Of a DNA stretch of 64,000 bases, positions 16,741 through 25,195 are shown piece by piece. Positions within the stretch are counted from its first letter, which is position 1. Each line of letters opens with the position of its first letter. This DNA comes from Ruminococcus sp. GTDB taxonomy: Bacteria; Bacillota; Clostridia; Oscillospirales; Ruminococcaceae. Below the pieces are notes generated by a model that had not been told where the DNA came from, searched no databases, and saw only the letters and a program-made list of their open reading frames with translations. A program made the position numbers and the translations under genes. The stretch spans positions 1-64,000 of the forward strand of contig JAFVCV010000045.1 in NCBI GenBank assembly GCA_017478965.1, given 5' to 3'.

Positions 16741-17415
16741 GTGGACAATAGGGATGAAAAGAAGAAAAAGAACAGCGGCGAATCCGGTATGATGATAGTA
16801 GAAGCGACGATAGTATTCCCGGTCATGTTTATAATCATATTCCTTCTCATATTCATGGGCAACGGCTATTATCAGAAATCAAGGATCGAGGCGTTTGTCA
16901 ATGCGGCAGCCATAGAGGGCGCTGCAAGGTGTGTTGACCCGATGCTCAGTCATATAGAAGAGAATGGGTCAGTGCCGGATTTCGGAACAGTGGACAATGA
17001 GCCGTACAGATATGTTTTTGGCGGCATGGATACTATAGAGGAGAACATCAACACCTATTTTAAAGATAAGGTCGCAGGACTGAACAGCGGTTTCTTCAAC
17101 GGTATGCAGCCTATTTATAACCCATCGACAAATATTGGTGTGGAGTTCAACAAATCCTTTATTGCCTCTTCATTCGATGTTAACTTTGATTACAAGATAA
17201 GGATGCCTATCAGGCTTCTGGGAGAATCTGACAATCTGCATATGTTCGTATCTCTGCACAATGAGATACCGGTAATGGATTCACCGGATTTCATTCAGAA
17301 CACTGACATGGTAGAGGATTATCTGGAAAGATTTGGCATTGCTGATGATATCCATAATGCTCTTAACAAGATCACAGAGATGAGCAGTAAAGCCAGAGAA
17401 TGGTTCAATAGATAA
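16741..17415 (+). CDS. TadE-like pseudopilin
   Basis: A 224-aa protein with a lysine-rich N-terminus, the TadE-type motif SGMMIVEATIVFPVMFIII leading into one membrane helix (about 17-40), and an extracytoplasmic domain. TadE/TadF proteins are minor pseudopilins, cut by the same peptidase as Flp, and needed for fibre assembly. GTG 16741 is the start, 5 nt after GAGGTG; an ATG two bases earlier is in another frame and soon stops. It is followed after 14 nt by a much larger pseudopilin-like gene. Confidence 0.82.
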   Translation: MDNRDEKKKKNSGESGMMIVEATIVFPVMFIIIFLLIFMGNGYYQKSRIEAFVNAAAIEGAARCVDPMLSHIEENGSVPDFGTVDNEPYRYVFGGMDTIEENINTYFKDKVAGLNSGFFNGMQPIYNPSTNIGVEFNKSFIASSFDVNFDYKIRMPIRLLGESDNLHMFVSLHNEIPVMDSPDFIQNTDMVEDYLERFGIADDIHNALNKITEMSSKAREWFNR

Positions 17416-17429
17416 ATTGAGGAGGCGGA

Positions 17430-20400
17430 ATGATGAAAAAAGGCAAAGAGGTGCGCAAGCGGAAGACCCGTCATGAACGGGTAAAGGGCGCCGTATCTGT
17501 TTTTCTGGTCATAATACTGGTACCCGTTCTGCTTTTGACAAGTCTGTTTGTAGACACATCGAGAGTCAAGCTCAGCAGGGACGTTGCAGAATCGGCCTCT
17601 GACCTGGCACTCAACTCACTGATGACCAATTATGATGCTGATCTGAATGAATGGTATGGCATGGTTGCGTCTTGTCAGAATATCGACGATTACTATGCAC
17701 TTTCAGCTCAGTACTTCCTGAGGATGCTGTCTTCGCAGGACCTCAGCACTGATGAAGTTATGCTGCTGTCGGACTATTATGCAGCAGCGACTCAGAATGG
17801 TGCTATATATAACCAGCTGAATGCTTTCCTGGGCGACCTTGATGATCCGGTGGATAATGCCACTGACCTTCTGAAGGTGGATCCTCAGACTCCTGACGAT
17901 CAGATAATCAAGGCAGTTGATAATGGTACCCTGGGTAATGCTACTATGGTAAGGAACCAGGTAGTTGAGTTCATGAAGTACCGTGGCCCAATAGCCATTA
18001 CCGAGACCATACTTGCCAGGTTCGGTCTGGAGGCTGAAAGCGGCGGACTGAGCAACACTCAGGAGGCAAATGTGAACGAGCCGCTGGTAGAGTCCAAGGA
18101 GAAGTTCTATAAGACTGAAGGCGAGTTTATCTCAAAGTGCTATCATACTTATAAGGCTATCAGAAAGTATTCTGATATCAGCCCTAAGGTCGATGATCTC
18201 AAGGCTGACCTGGATAAGCTGGGCAACTATAAAGACGACTATAAGTATTACCATGAGAATACAATAAGGTATCTTTACGATACTAATACCCTCATGAAGA
18301 ACTACATTCCTGCATCTACATCTGATGTCGGGACTCTCAAATCCGGCAGTTACAGCCTTGCGAGCTGCGGTGATACTTACACCAATAAAGATGGTGATGT
18401 GTACCAGATCAGCAAGAGCACTTTAGAGTCACAGATCGATAATCTGAAAAATGCCATCGTGGATTTTGAAAATGAGATGAATAACATCAACGGGAACAGT
18501 GACGTCATCAATGTAGGTAATGATCCCCATGATACGACTACCTCTGACAAGACCAACACTATCCGTTGGTGGAAAAAGGCTGATGGAGTCAGGTCAAGTA
18601 ATTTCGGCAGTATCCAGTCTCTCGGCGATGAGATGATGAAAAGGTACGCTATCTCCAAAACGGGCTGGGAAGATGCTACGCCCATGGACGAAAACGCTAC
18701 CGATTATAAGGATAATGTAAACAACGCAGAAGATGCTGAAGAAAATCCCGGCGAAAGATGGACCATCGGAGAGACAAAGTATACTTATACTGAGCTTTGG
18801 TCTAAGGCCGAAGGTCTTTACGGTCAGTACCTGGACGGTTCACTTGACACAGGAACTGCTTACGGCAAACTTGCTAGTGAGCTGAAGAGCGTAAGCTCTG
18901 ACTATGCAGGCGATATAGATGAGGGCAAGTGGAAGAGAAATATCGACGGCACAGACAGAACAGTCTCTGAGGGCATGGCTTATATCTCGGGACAGGTCAA
19001 CAGCAAGGTCTCGACTCTTAACGATCTTATCACTAAGATATCTGTTCCGATCAACGGCGATGGAGACAAGGTAGTAAAGATCACTGAGCTGGCAACTCTG
19101 GCCGGACAGTATCATGATGACTGTAATGCTTGGAGCACCCAGGCTAATGCTGATGACAATAGCATGCACCTGAGTGACCAGTCAGAGCTTAACAACAGGA
19201 CCGAAAATGATCTTATCAATGAAGTAACAAGTGAAAACTGTACTGCCCTGTCAAACAGGCTCAGCAATATCAAGACTATACTGGAGTCAGTAAAGGGCAA
19301 GTACGACAATACAAAGTACAACGGCACCAGCATAGGCAGCATAAGCACTAAGGACCAGTTCACTACAGCTATGGGCTCTCTTTCCATACCTGAGAAGAAC
19401 GGTGAGCTGGACAGCTATATAGAAACCAAGTTCACTGAATTCTATCAGCCGGACTCTGTTTCCTATCCAGATCATATTGACGATGCAGACTATAATACAT
19501 ATCTTAACGTAACTGATAGTTCTGTTGGTGAGGATATAATACCGCATCTGTATTATTATATGCACCAGAAGTTCAAAAATATAGATTCAGAAGCAGACAG
19601 TGCGATAGATAAGGCAGAAAGCGAACAGGACGCTGCGCAGAGTGCGGCTGACCAGAAAGAGAGCGAGGCCAAGGAAGGCGAGGACAATACGCCTTCATCT
19701 CGATTTGGACTTGATACTCTGAGCGGGGACAAGGACATCAATGATGGCAGTAAGAAATTCAACGGGGCAACTGCGATAGAAGGAATAATCGAGTTCGTTA
19801 CAATGCTTTGCGACGGCGATTTCGACAGTCTTGCCAGAAATTACAGAGATGCTATCCTTACCACAGCATACATAAGGGAAAATCTCACTTTCTCAACATA
19901 TGAGAAGGAAGGAAAGTACAATCTCCTTGAAGATAAGTCCGGGATGAATTTCCTTAACTGTAACAATACTCCTAACAAGTATTACAAGGACCCCGATATG
20001 CTGGGAGATTCTTCAGCAGCTGATCCTTCCACAAACAAGGGTAAGTGGGTCAGCACAGACCTTACGGATACCTACAATAAGACCATGACGAACCATATGA
20101 AGAGTGCAGATAATAACTACGTCTTCAACGGTGAGATGGAGTATATTTTGTATGGTAAAGGCAATAAGTCCAATATGAACAGTGCAATCGGACAGATATT
20201 TACTATAAGATATGCACTCAATCTTGTGTCAGGATTTGCATTGTTCTGGAGTCCTACAAAAACGACAACGGGAGCGGTAATAAATGGAATTGCAGAAATT
20301 ATCCAGGATGCAACATTGGGCATTATTCCAGCGCCTGTTACTAAGGTAATACTTATACCGATACTGACAGTATTTGAGACTGCGATAGATATGGCAAAGC

Positions 20401-20867
20401 TCAAGGCTGGTTTCCCTGTAAAGCTCTATAAGGCTGAAGAAGGTGATTGGGTCATCTCCCTTTCAGGAGGTTCCAGTCTTGGAGATGCAATGAGTGAGAT
20501 GGGCGAACAGGACGGAGAAGGTTCCACAGTGGTCGATGAAGGACTCTTCTACAGCGATTATATCACCCTGTTTACTCTTATCGGTCTGTCGGAAAGCAGC
20601 ACTGCTAAGGCGATGTATGAACGACTGGCGGAAGTGATCGAGTGTAATATGGACCTTGTCATTAACGGTCATGACGCATCGAAAGTATCCAGCAGCGGAG
20701 GATATGCGCTGAAAAAGAGCGTTGTTTACTTCAAACTGGAAGCAGAGATACAGGTAAGGCCTCTGTTGGTGACGCTGCCGATATTTAATGGCTACAGCGG
20801 TACCGAAGCCGCATCGGATACAGACTGGAGGACCTATAAGATCAGCGCAGTAAGAGGATATTCCTGA
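17430..20867 (+). CDS. Large TadG/DUF5702-like pilus-associated protein
   Basis: A 1145-aa protein with a basic N-terminus and one membrane helix (GAVSVFLVIILVPVLLLTSL, about residues 20-42) followed by VDTSRVKLSRDVAESASDLA. That is the pattern of TadG-like proteins, whose external part begins as a helix packing against the pilin. The remainder is mostly helical and polar: coiled-coil-like stretches, an acidic Ala/Glu/Lys region near residues 715-760, and a hydrophobic patch near 925-990. Proteins of this size and place in Firmicutes Tad clusters are recorded as DUF5702 (by recall). No von Willebrand A domain, found in many proteobacterial TadG proteins, was recognised. A role as tip or scaffold of the pilus is inferred. 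Confidence 0.75.
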   Translation: MMKKGKEVRKRKTRHERVKGAVSVFLVIILVPVLLLTSLFVDTSRVKLSRDVAESASDLALNSLMTNYDADLNEWYGMVASCQNIDDYYALSAQYFLRMLSSQDLSTDEVMLLSDYYAAATQNGAIYNQLNAFLGDLDDPVDNATDLLKVDPQTPDDQIIKAVDNGTLGNATMVRNQVVEFMKYRGPIAITETILARFGLEAESGGLSNTQEANVNEPLVESKEKFYKTEGEFISKCYHTYKAIRKYSDISPKVDDLKADLDKLGNYKDDYKYYHENTIRYLYDTNTLMKNYIPASTSDVGTLKSGSYSLASCGDTYTNKDGDVYQISKSTLESQIDNLKNAIVDFENEMNNINGNSDVINVGNDPHDTTTSDKTNTIRWWKKADGVRSSNFGSIQSLGDEMMKRYAISKTGWEDATPMDENATDYKDNVNNAEDAEENPGERWTIGETKYTYTELWSKAEGLYGQYLDGSLDTGTAYGKLASELKSVSSDYAGDIDEGKWKRNIDGTDRTVSEGMAYISGQVNSKVSTLNDLITKISVPINGDGDKVVKITELATLAGQYHDDCNAWSTQANADDNSMHLSDQSELNNRTENDLINEVTSENCTALSNRLSNIKTILESVKGKYDNTKYNGTSIGSISTKDQFTTAMGSLSIPEKNGELDSYIETKFTEFYQPDSVSYPDHIDDADYNTYLNVTDSSVGEDIIPHLYYYMHQKFKNIDSEADSAIDKAESEQDAAQSAADQKESEAKEGEDNTPSSRFGLDTLSGDKDINDGSKKFNGATAIEGIIEFVTMLCDGDFDSLARNYRDAILTTAYIRENLTFSTYEKEGKYNLLEDKSGMNFLNCNNTPNKYYKDPDMLGDSSAADPSTNKGKWVSTDLTDTYNKTMTNHMKSADNNYVFNGEMEYILYGKGNKSNMNSAIGQIFTIRYALNLVSGFALFWSPTKTTTGAVINGIAEIIQDATLGIIPAPVTKVILIPILTVFETAIDMAKLKAGFPVKLYKAEEGDWVISLSGGSSLGDAMSEMGEQDGEGSTVVDEGLFYSDYITLFTLIGLSESSTAKAMYERLAEVIECNMDLVINGHDASKVSSSGGYALKKSVVYFKLEAEIQVRPLLVTLPIFNGYSGTEAASDTDWRTYKISAVRGYS

Positions 20868-20911
20868 TATACAAATTTGACCATGGCAAAAAGGAAAGGC
20901 AGAATTAGAAA

Positions 20912-21616
20912 ATGAAAGCAAATAAAAGAATAATGGCTGCAGCCGCTGCTCTGCTCATGATGCTCACGATGGCATCATGCGGCAGCGGCTCAGATAAGGA
21001 CGACGGAAAGAGCAACAGCAACGCAGCTGCGGCAAATAATGACGAAGGTAAGGGTTCAGACGAGGCAAAGTCCTCCAGGCAGGTCACTGCCGATGAGGTC
21101 AGGGGCCATGCTGAAACACCGGCAAGCGATCTGGAGTATTCAGAATTTGATGACGGTGTGCTTATCAACGGTTACAATGGCAGTGATGATATAGTTGTTA
21201 TCCCTGCTGAGATCAACGGCAAGGCTGTTACCAGAATAGAATCGTATTTTCTTAGAAACAACACTAACGTACTTGGTCTGAAGCTGCCAGCATCGGTCAA
21301 GGAAATACCCGACAGCGGACTGAGCGGACAGAAGTCGATACAGGTTTTGGTTGCAGAAGGAGTCGAGAAAGTCGGTGAGAGTGCTTTTGTAACTCTGCCT
21401 GAACTCAGGATAGTTGATTTTGGAAATTCTCTTCAGAGTGTGCAACCCAATAATTTCATCAACTGCGGAAATCTTGAGTCTATACATCTTCCTGCATCAT
21501 ACACAGGGGATATCTTAGTTAACTATATCGGCAATAAAGTTACTATTATAGGCGAGAAGGGCAGCGTTGCGGAGACTTTTGCTAATGAGAACGGTCTGAA
21601 ATTTGAAGAGGGCTGA
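20912..21616 (+). CDS. BspA-type leucine-rich-repeat lipoprotein
   Basis: A 234-aa lipoprotein with signal sequence and lipobox LTMASC (Cys about residue 23), a low-complexity Asn/Ser/Asp/Lys linker (about 25-65), and an LRR_5/BspA-type region (about 75-230). Repeat lines read IVVIPAEINGKAVTRIES, LGLKLPASVKEIPDSGLS, IQVLVAEGVEKVGESAF and LESIHLPAS. Such repeats are found in surface proteins of gut and oral bacteria that bind host or bacterial partners. It lies inside the pilus unit, 44 nt after the large pseudopilin and 32 nt before the second TadE-like gene, so it probably acts at the pilus base or as a co-expressed adhesin. Confidence 0.82.
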   Translation: MKANKRIMAAAAALLMMLTMASCGSGSDKDDGKSNSNAAAANNDEGKGSDEAKSSRQVTADEVRGHAETPASDLEYSEFDDGVLINGYNGSDDIVVIPAEINGKAVTRIESYFLRNNTNVLGLKLPASVKEIPDSGLSGQKSIQVLVAEGVEKVGESAFVTLPELRIVDFGNSLQSVQPNNFINCGNLESIHLPASYTGDILVNYIGNKVTIIGEKGSVAETFANENGLKFEEG

Positions 21617-21648
21617 CCGATAATTTAAATGTAAATTGAGGTATGAGT

Positions 21649-22893
21649 ATGAAAGACAAAAAAGAAAGAGGTGCTATCGTCGTTGAGGCGACCATAAGCT
21701 TTACTACGTTCATATTCGCAATATTGACAGTCATGCTTATCATCGAGCTTGCCTATGCGCAGGCTAAGATAGGTACTGCGCTGGATTACGCATCGAAGCA
21801 GATGTCGCAGTACTGCTATCTCTATTTTAAGATCGGCGCTGATGAGTGGGACTCAAATCTTTCCAGCGGTACGGCAAATGCAGAGGAGCTGGCTCATTCA
21901 ACTGTGGACGGTTATGCCAGTTTGGTCAACGGTCTGTCGGATACAACGGAGGATATACAGCAGTTTGATTTTGACGGAGTTATGGAAAACGTCCGTAACG
22001 GATCGCAGACGATAGAAGACCTTTATAATAATATCTCCAGTCAGATATCGCAGGATCCACAAGGTTTTGCACTAAGTATGGGTCAGCTAGCTGTTTCAGA
22101 ATTCAAGGAAGAGGCCAAGGTGATCTTTGCCCGAACTCTGGCTAAGACGTTCATGAAGAAGAACCTGAAAGCTTACGAAGGACAGGACGTTGAGTCTTTC
22201 CTTGCTAATATGCACGTTAAACGTAAGGAAGGGGAGACCAGGTTTGACAGCCTTAGCTTTGACGGGACCTATATGCTCCCGCACGGGTCAAATTCCATCC
22301 AGCTGGTATGTACCTATGAGCTGGAGGTGCTGAAATTCCTTAATCTGGATTATAGCTTTAAAATAACTCAGGTGGCAAGGACTGCGGCATGGGGTAACGG
22401 TATCTCACAGATTAATGAGCAGAGTATCTGGGATACGCTCGGACCTCTTGACAGAGGCAGGTATATTGTTGCTGACAAGAAGGAGGCTTATCCTTATACA
22501 GCATATAATGCCGGATTTGATGCTTTGGAAGGAAACACATTCATATCTATAATCAGTATCGATAACATAACCTATAGCAGTTATGGAGATCCTGCTAATG
22601 TTCAGAGGGCTATCAACAATACTTACACTAAGATGTATGATAAAGTGAGCGGTCTTTCAAATGAAGTGACTGTTTATGACAGCTCCGGAAACAGAACGAC
22701 GGTTGAGTCTGACCCATCGTCAAGACAATACAGAATGGTCGTAGTTATTCCTGACGGAGCAGATGAGAGCGTTATAAACCAGGGAATAAGCCAGTTCCAG
22801 AGCCAGCATCCTGAATGTGCTGTAAGACTTGTTCATGGTTATGGCACACCAACTTCCAACAGCAGCTCTGGCGCAAGCTCCGAGGCGGCGTAA
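21649..22893 (+). CDS. Second TadE-like pseudopilin, long form
   Basis: A 414-aa protein with the motif RGAIVVEATISFTTFIFAIL running into one membrane helix (about 8-35), then a large external region ending in a Ser/Gly/Ala-rich tail. The VEATISF motif matches the TadE-type processing region; the Glu corresponds to the Glu5 used in type IV pilin assembly. Its length is about twice that of common TadE proteins. ATG 21649 is preferred to the ATG two codons earlier, which is 1 nt from GAGG. It is followed by a 125-nt gap with a strong hairpin before the prepilin peptidase gene. Confidence 0.8.
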   Translation: MKDKKERGAIVVEATISFTTFIFAILTVMLIIELAYAQAKIGTALDYASKQMSQYCYLYFKIGADEWDSNLSSGTANAEELAHSTVDGYASLVNGLSDTTEDIQQFDFDGVMENVRNGSQTIEDLYNNISSQISQDPQGFALSMGQLAVSEFKEEAKVIFARTLAKTFMKKNLKAYEGQDVESFLANMHVKRKEGETRFDSLSFDGTYMLPHGSNSIQLVCTYELEVLKFLNLDYSFKITQVARTAAWGNGISQINEQSIWDTLGPLDRGRYIVADKKEAYPYTAYNAGFDALEGNTFISIISIDNITYSSYGDPANVQRAINNTYTKMYDKVSGLSNEVTVYDSSGNRTTVESDPSSRQYRMVVVIPDGADESVINQGISQFQSQHPECAVRLVHGYGTPTSNSSSGASSEAA

Positions 22894-22943
22894 ACCCGGA
22901 GAGGAAAACTGTGGGCCTTTGGTCCGGAAAAATGAAAAAGCTT

Positions 22944-22976
22944 ATTATTATCCCCGCCTATGGCGGGGATAGTAAT
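22944..22976 (+). other. Strong intra-operon RNA hairpin without U-run
   Basis: Arms 22944-22958 and 22962-22976 pair over 15 bp (one G-U) around a TAT loop, with the core TCCCCGCC/GGCGGGGA. No T tract follows, so an mRNA processing or stability element is likelier than a terminator. It ends 42 nt before the prepilin peptidase start. Confidence 0.7.
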
Positions 22977-23018
22977 AGAGTTTATATGAAGTTCAGAAGG
23001 AATATATGAGGTAAAAAT

Positions 23019-23831
23019 ATGCTTGGAACCATGTTATATGCACTGCTAATAAATTCGGGCTCAGCAGGGCTTTTATACTATATCGTCAGGAAAAAGCCGT
23101 ATTTTGTCTTTGAAGACGGCAAGGCTGATGACGGTGATAGCGGGGAGCATGAAGAAGGAAAGGCAGAAGAGGTATCGGATGAGTCTGAAGAGAAGTCGGA
23201 GGAATTGTCTGAGAACAAAGATGACGATGATGATGACGATAATGACGATGAGGACACTTCAGAGGACAGAGTAGGAAGAGCATCATTAAAGGAAGTCATC
23301 ATTTTCGGTGCCCTTGCCCTTTGCTTTAATCTGGTCCTTGCTTATTTTTTGTGTAGGCACTATCCTGGAAATTATGTATTCTGCGGTAAGACACTGGCCA
23401 TTTTCTCTATTTTATGGCCGGCGGCTTTTGTTGATTTTAAGGTATACCGTATACCAAATGAGCTGGTTTTGTACGGCCTTGGCCTCAGGGCGGCTGTATT
23501 TATCTACCAGTTGATCTTTGACTTCTCTCATCTCAGAGAAACGATGGTCGAGGATATCGGCGCCGGTGCTATCCTGCTGGTAGCATCGCTCATATGTGTT
23601 TTTATAATGAGAAATTCGATCGGTGCAGGAGATATAAAGCTCTTTGTTGTCATTGGGTTGTGTCTGGGATTGAGCAATATTTTCAGTGCGGTCTTTTTCT
23701 CGTTAGTTGCATCTTTCTTTGTTGCTCTGTTCGTGCTTATAACTAAAAGAAAGAGCCGCAAGGATACTATCCCCTTTGGCCCCGCCATTGCCATTGGGAC
23801 CTATACTTCGATAATTCTTACTTTGTTCTGA
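23019..23831 (+). CDS. Prepilin peptidase (A24 family, TadV/CpaA-like) with an acidic insert
   Basis: A 270-aa membrane aspartyl protease. The two catalytic Asp motifs are present: VDFKVYRIPNELV (Asp139) and GAGDIKLF (Asp205), each at the start of a cytoplasmic segment after a helix. It cleaves the leaders of Flp and TadE-type pilins. Like other TadV/CpaA enzymes it lacks the N-terminal methyltransferase domain of PilD. Unusual is an acidic, low-complexity stretch between the first helix and the rest (about residues 32-85), including a run DDDDDDDNDDED. That stretch would lie beside the membrane and may bind cations or a basic partner. Confidence 0.9.
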   Translation: MLGTMLYALLINSGSAGLLYYIVRKKPYFVFEDGKADDGDSGEHEEGKAEEVSDESEEKSEELSENKDDDDDDDNDDEDTSEDRVGRASLKEVIIFGALALCFNLVLAYFLCRHYPGNYVFCGKTLAIFSILWPAAFVDFKVYRIPNELVLYGLGLRAAVFIYQLIFDFSHLRETMVEDIGAGAILLVASLICVFIMRNSIGAGDIKLFVVIGLCLGLSNIFSAVFFSLVASFFVALFVLITKRKSRKDTIPFGPAIAIGTYTSIILTLF

Positions 23832-23843
23832 GGTGTTTTATAT

Positions 23844-25151
23844 ATGAATAGTTATAAGTTGATCTTCCCTATTGTTATGATAGTCGCTATGATCGGCGGG
23901 ATATTTAATCTGATGAATGCCAGAAAAAAAGAGGTTCAGCAGATAAATGATTCGTTGCAAACTGCCAGAAGCTATGTAGATCAAAAGCTGTATGACAAGG
24001 CGATCGATGAGTATGTGAATGTGATCGACTTGGCACCTACCCTGGAAAACTATAAGGAATTTGCAGAGTTCTATTTCAGCATAGAGAAATATGGGTCGGC
24101 CATAAGTTTAGGCAGTGATATGACAACTCTGTTTCCTGACAATAAGGAGGGCTATGAGTTCTGTTTAAGAGGGTACATGGCCAGAGATGAATACAGTTCT
24201 GCGTTTGAGCTGTATAGGAAATATGCTAATATATGCAAGGAAAACTCTGAATATATTGAAACTACGATAGATAGCCTCAAATATGAATATACGGATGTTA
24301 ATAGTTATGAGATAATAGGTTTCTTTAACAACGGAGTTGCTCCGATGTGCAAAAAGAATCTGTGGGGGTATATCAGTACCAGTGGTTCAGTGTACATATC
24401 TCCTTATTTTAATAAGGTGACACCTATGGTAAGTGAACTGGCTGCTGCTATAGAGGAAGGCGGCCACCCGTGCATCATAAACAGTGATGGTATCAAGGTG
24501 GACAATATCGAGGGAGTAGAAAGTGCTCTGGATATCAGCCTGGTCTATGATGATAAGGTCGCTGTTCTTACTGAGGACGGCTGGGGCTATTATGACGTTC
24601 ACAAGGGCAAGCTCATAGATGGGTTCGAGGTAGCTTCGGCGATGATAGGCGATAAGGCTGCTGTTAAGAAGGGCGGCCAGTGGTACGTTGTCAAGTCCGA
24701 CGGGTCAATAGACCTGAACGGTGATTTTGAAGAGATAAAGATCGACGAAAAGGGAGTTTATACCAGAAACGACAGACTCTTTGTCAAAGAGGACAGGAAG
24801 TATTATATGATAGACGGCAGCGGTAAAAAGATCACCGAGGATGCTTATGAGGACTGCAAGCTGTTCTCAGATGATACTCCCGCAGCGGTCAAGAAAGACG
24901 GCAAATGGGGATTTGTGGATACGGAAGGCACTATGGTCGTTGAGCCTAAGTATGAGGACGCCAGGAGCTTTTCAAACGGTTATGCAGCCGTTAAGCTCAA
25001 CGGCAAGTGGGGTTATATAACCCTGGACGGGTATGATCTTTGCATTGACTATACCTTCGCTGACGCCAGGGATTTCAATTCGGCTGGTTCAACTGTTGTT
25101 AGCTATTCCGGCGGCGACTGGACCCTGATAATGTTCTACAGGTTCCTGTAA
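23844..25151 (+). CDS. Membrane-anchored TPR and WG-repeat protein
   Basis: A 435-aa protein with an N-terminal membrane anchor (about 4-22), a helical TPR-like region (about 30-150, SYVDQKLYDKAIDEYVNVID) and a C-terminal set of WG (KWG) repeats. Clear repeat units are LWGYISTSGSVYISPYF, GWGYYDVHKGKLIDGF, KWGFVDTEGTMVVEPKYE and KWGYITLDG. WG repeats form beta-propeller-like or solenoid structures of mostly unknown ligand, common in Firmicutes surface proteins. It lies between the prepilin peptidase (12 nt upstream) and the FHA gene (44 nt downstream), the junction between the pilus and signalling halves. A scaffold or sensor role is inferred. Confidence 0.8.
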   Translation: MNSYKLIFPIVMIVAMIGGIFNLMNARKKEVQQINDSLQTARSYVDQKLYDKAIDEYVNVIDLAPTLENYKEFAEFYFSIEKYGSAISLGSDMTTLFPDNKEGYEFCLRGYMARDEYSSAFELYRKYANICKENSEYIETTIDSLKYEYTDVNSYEIIGFFNNGVAPMCKKNLWGYISTSGSVYISPYFNKVTPMVSELAAAIEEGGHPCIINSDGIKVDNIEGVESALDISLVYDDKVAVLTEDGWGYYDVHKGKLIDGFEVASAMIGDKAAVKKGGQWYVVKSDGSIDLNGDFEEIKIDEKGVYTRNDRLFVKEDRKYYMIDGSGKKITEDAYEDCKLFSDDTPAAVKKDGKWGFVDTEGTMVVEPKYEDARSFSNGYAAVKLNGKWGYITLDGYDLCIDYTFADARDFNSAGSTVVSYSGGDWTLIMFYRFL

Positions 25152-25195
25152 GACAAAGTATTTCGGAGCAATATTAATTTTACGGAGGAAAATGT

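Noticed and set aside
22932-23009. 25-codon frame between the TadE-like and peptidase genes
   Set aside because: No proper RBS, and it overlaps the strong hairpin.
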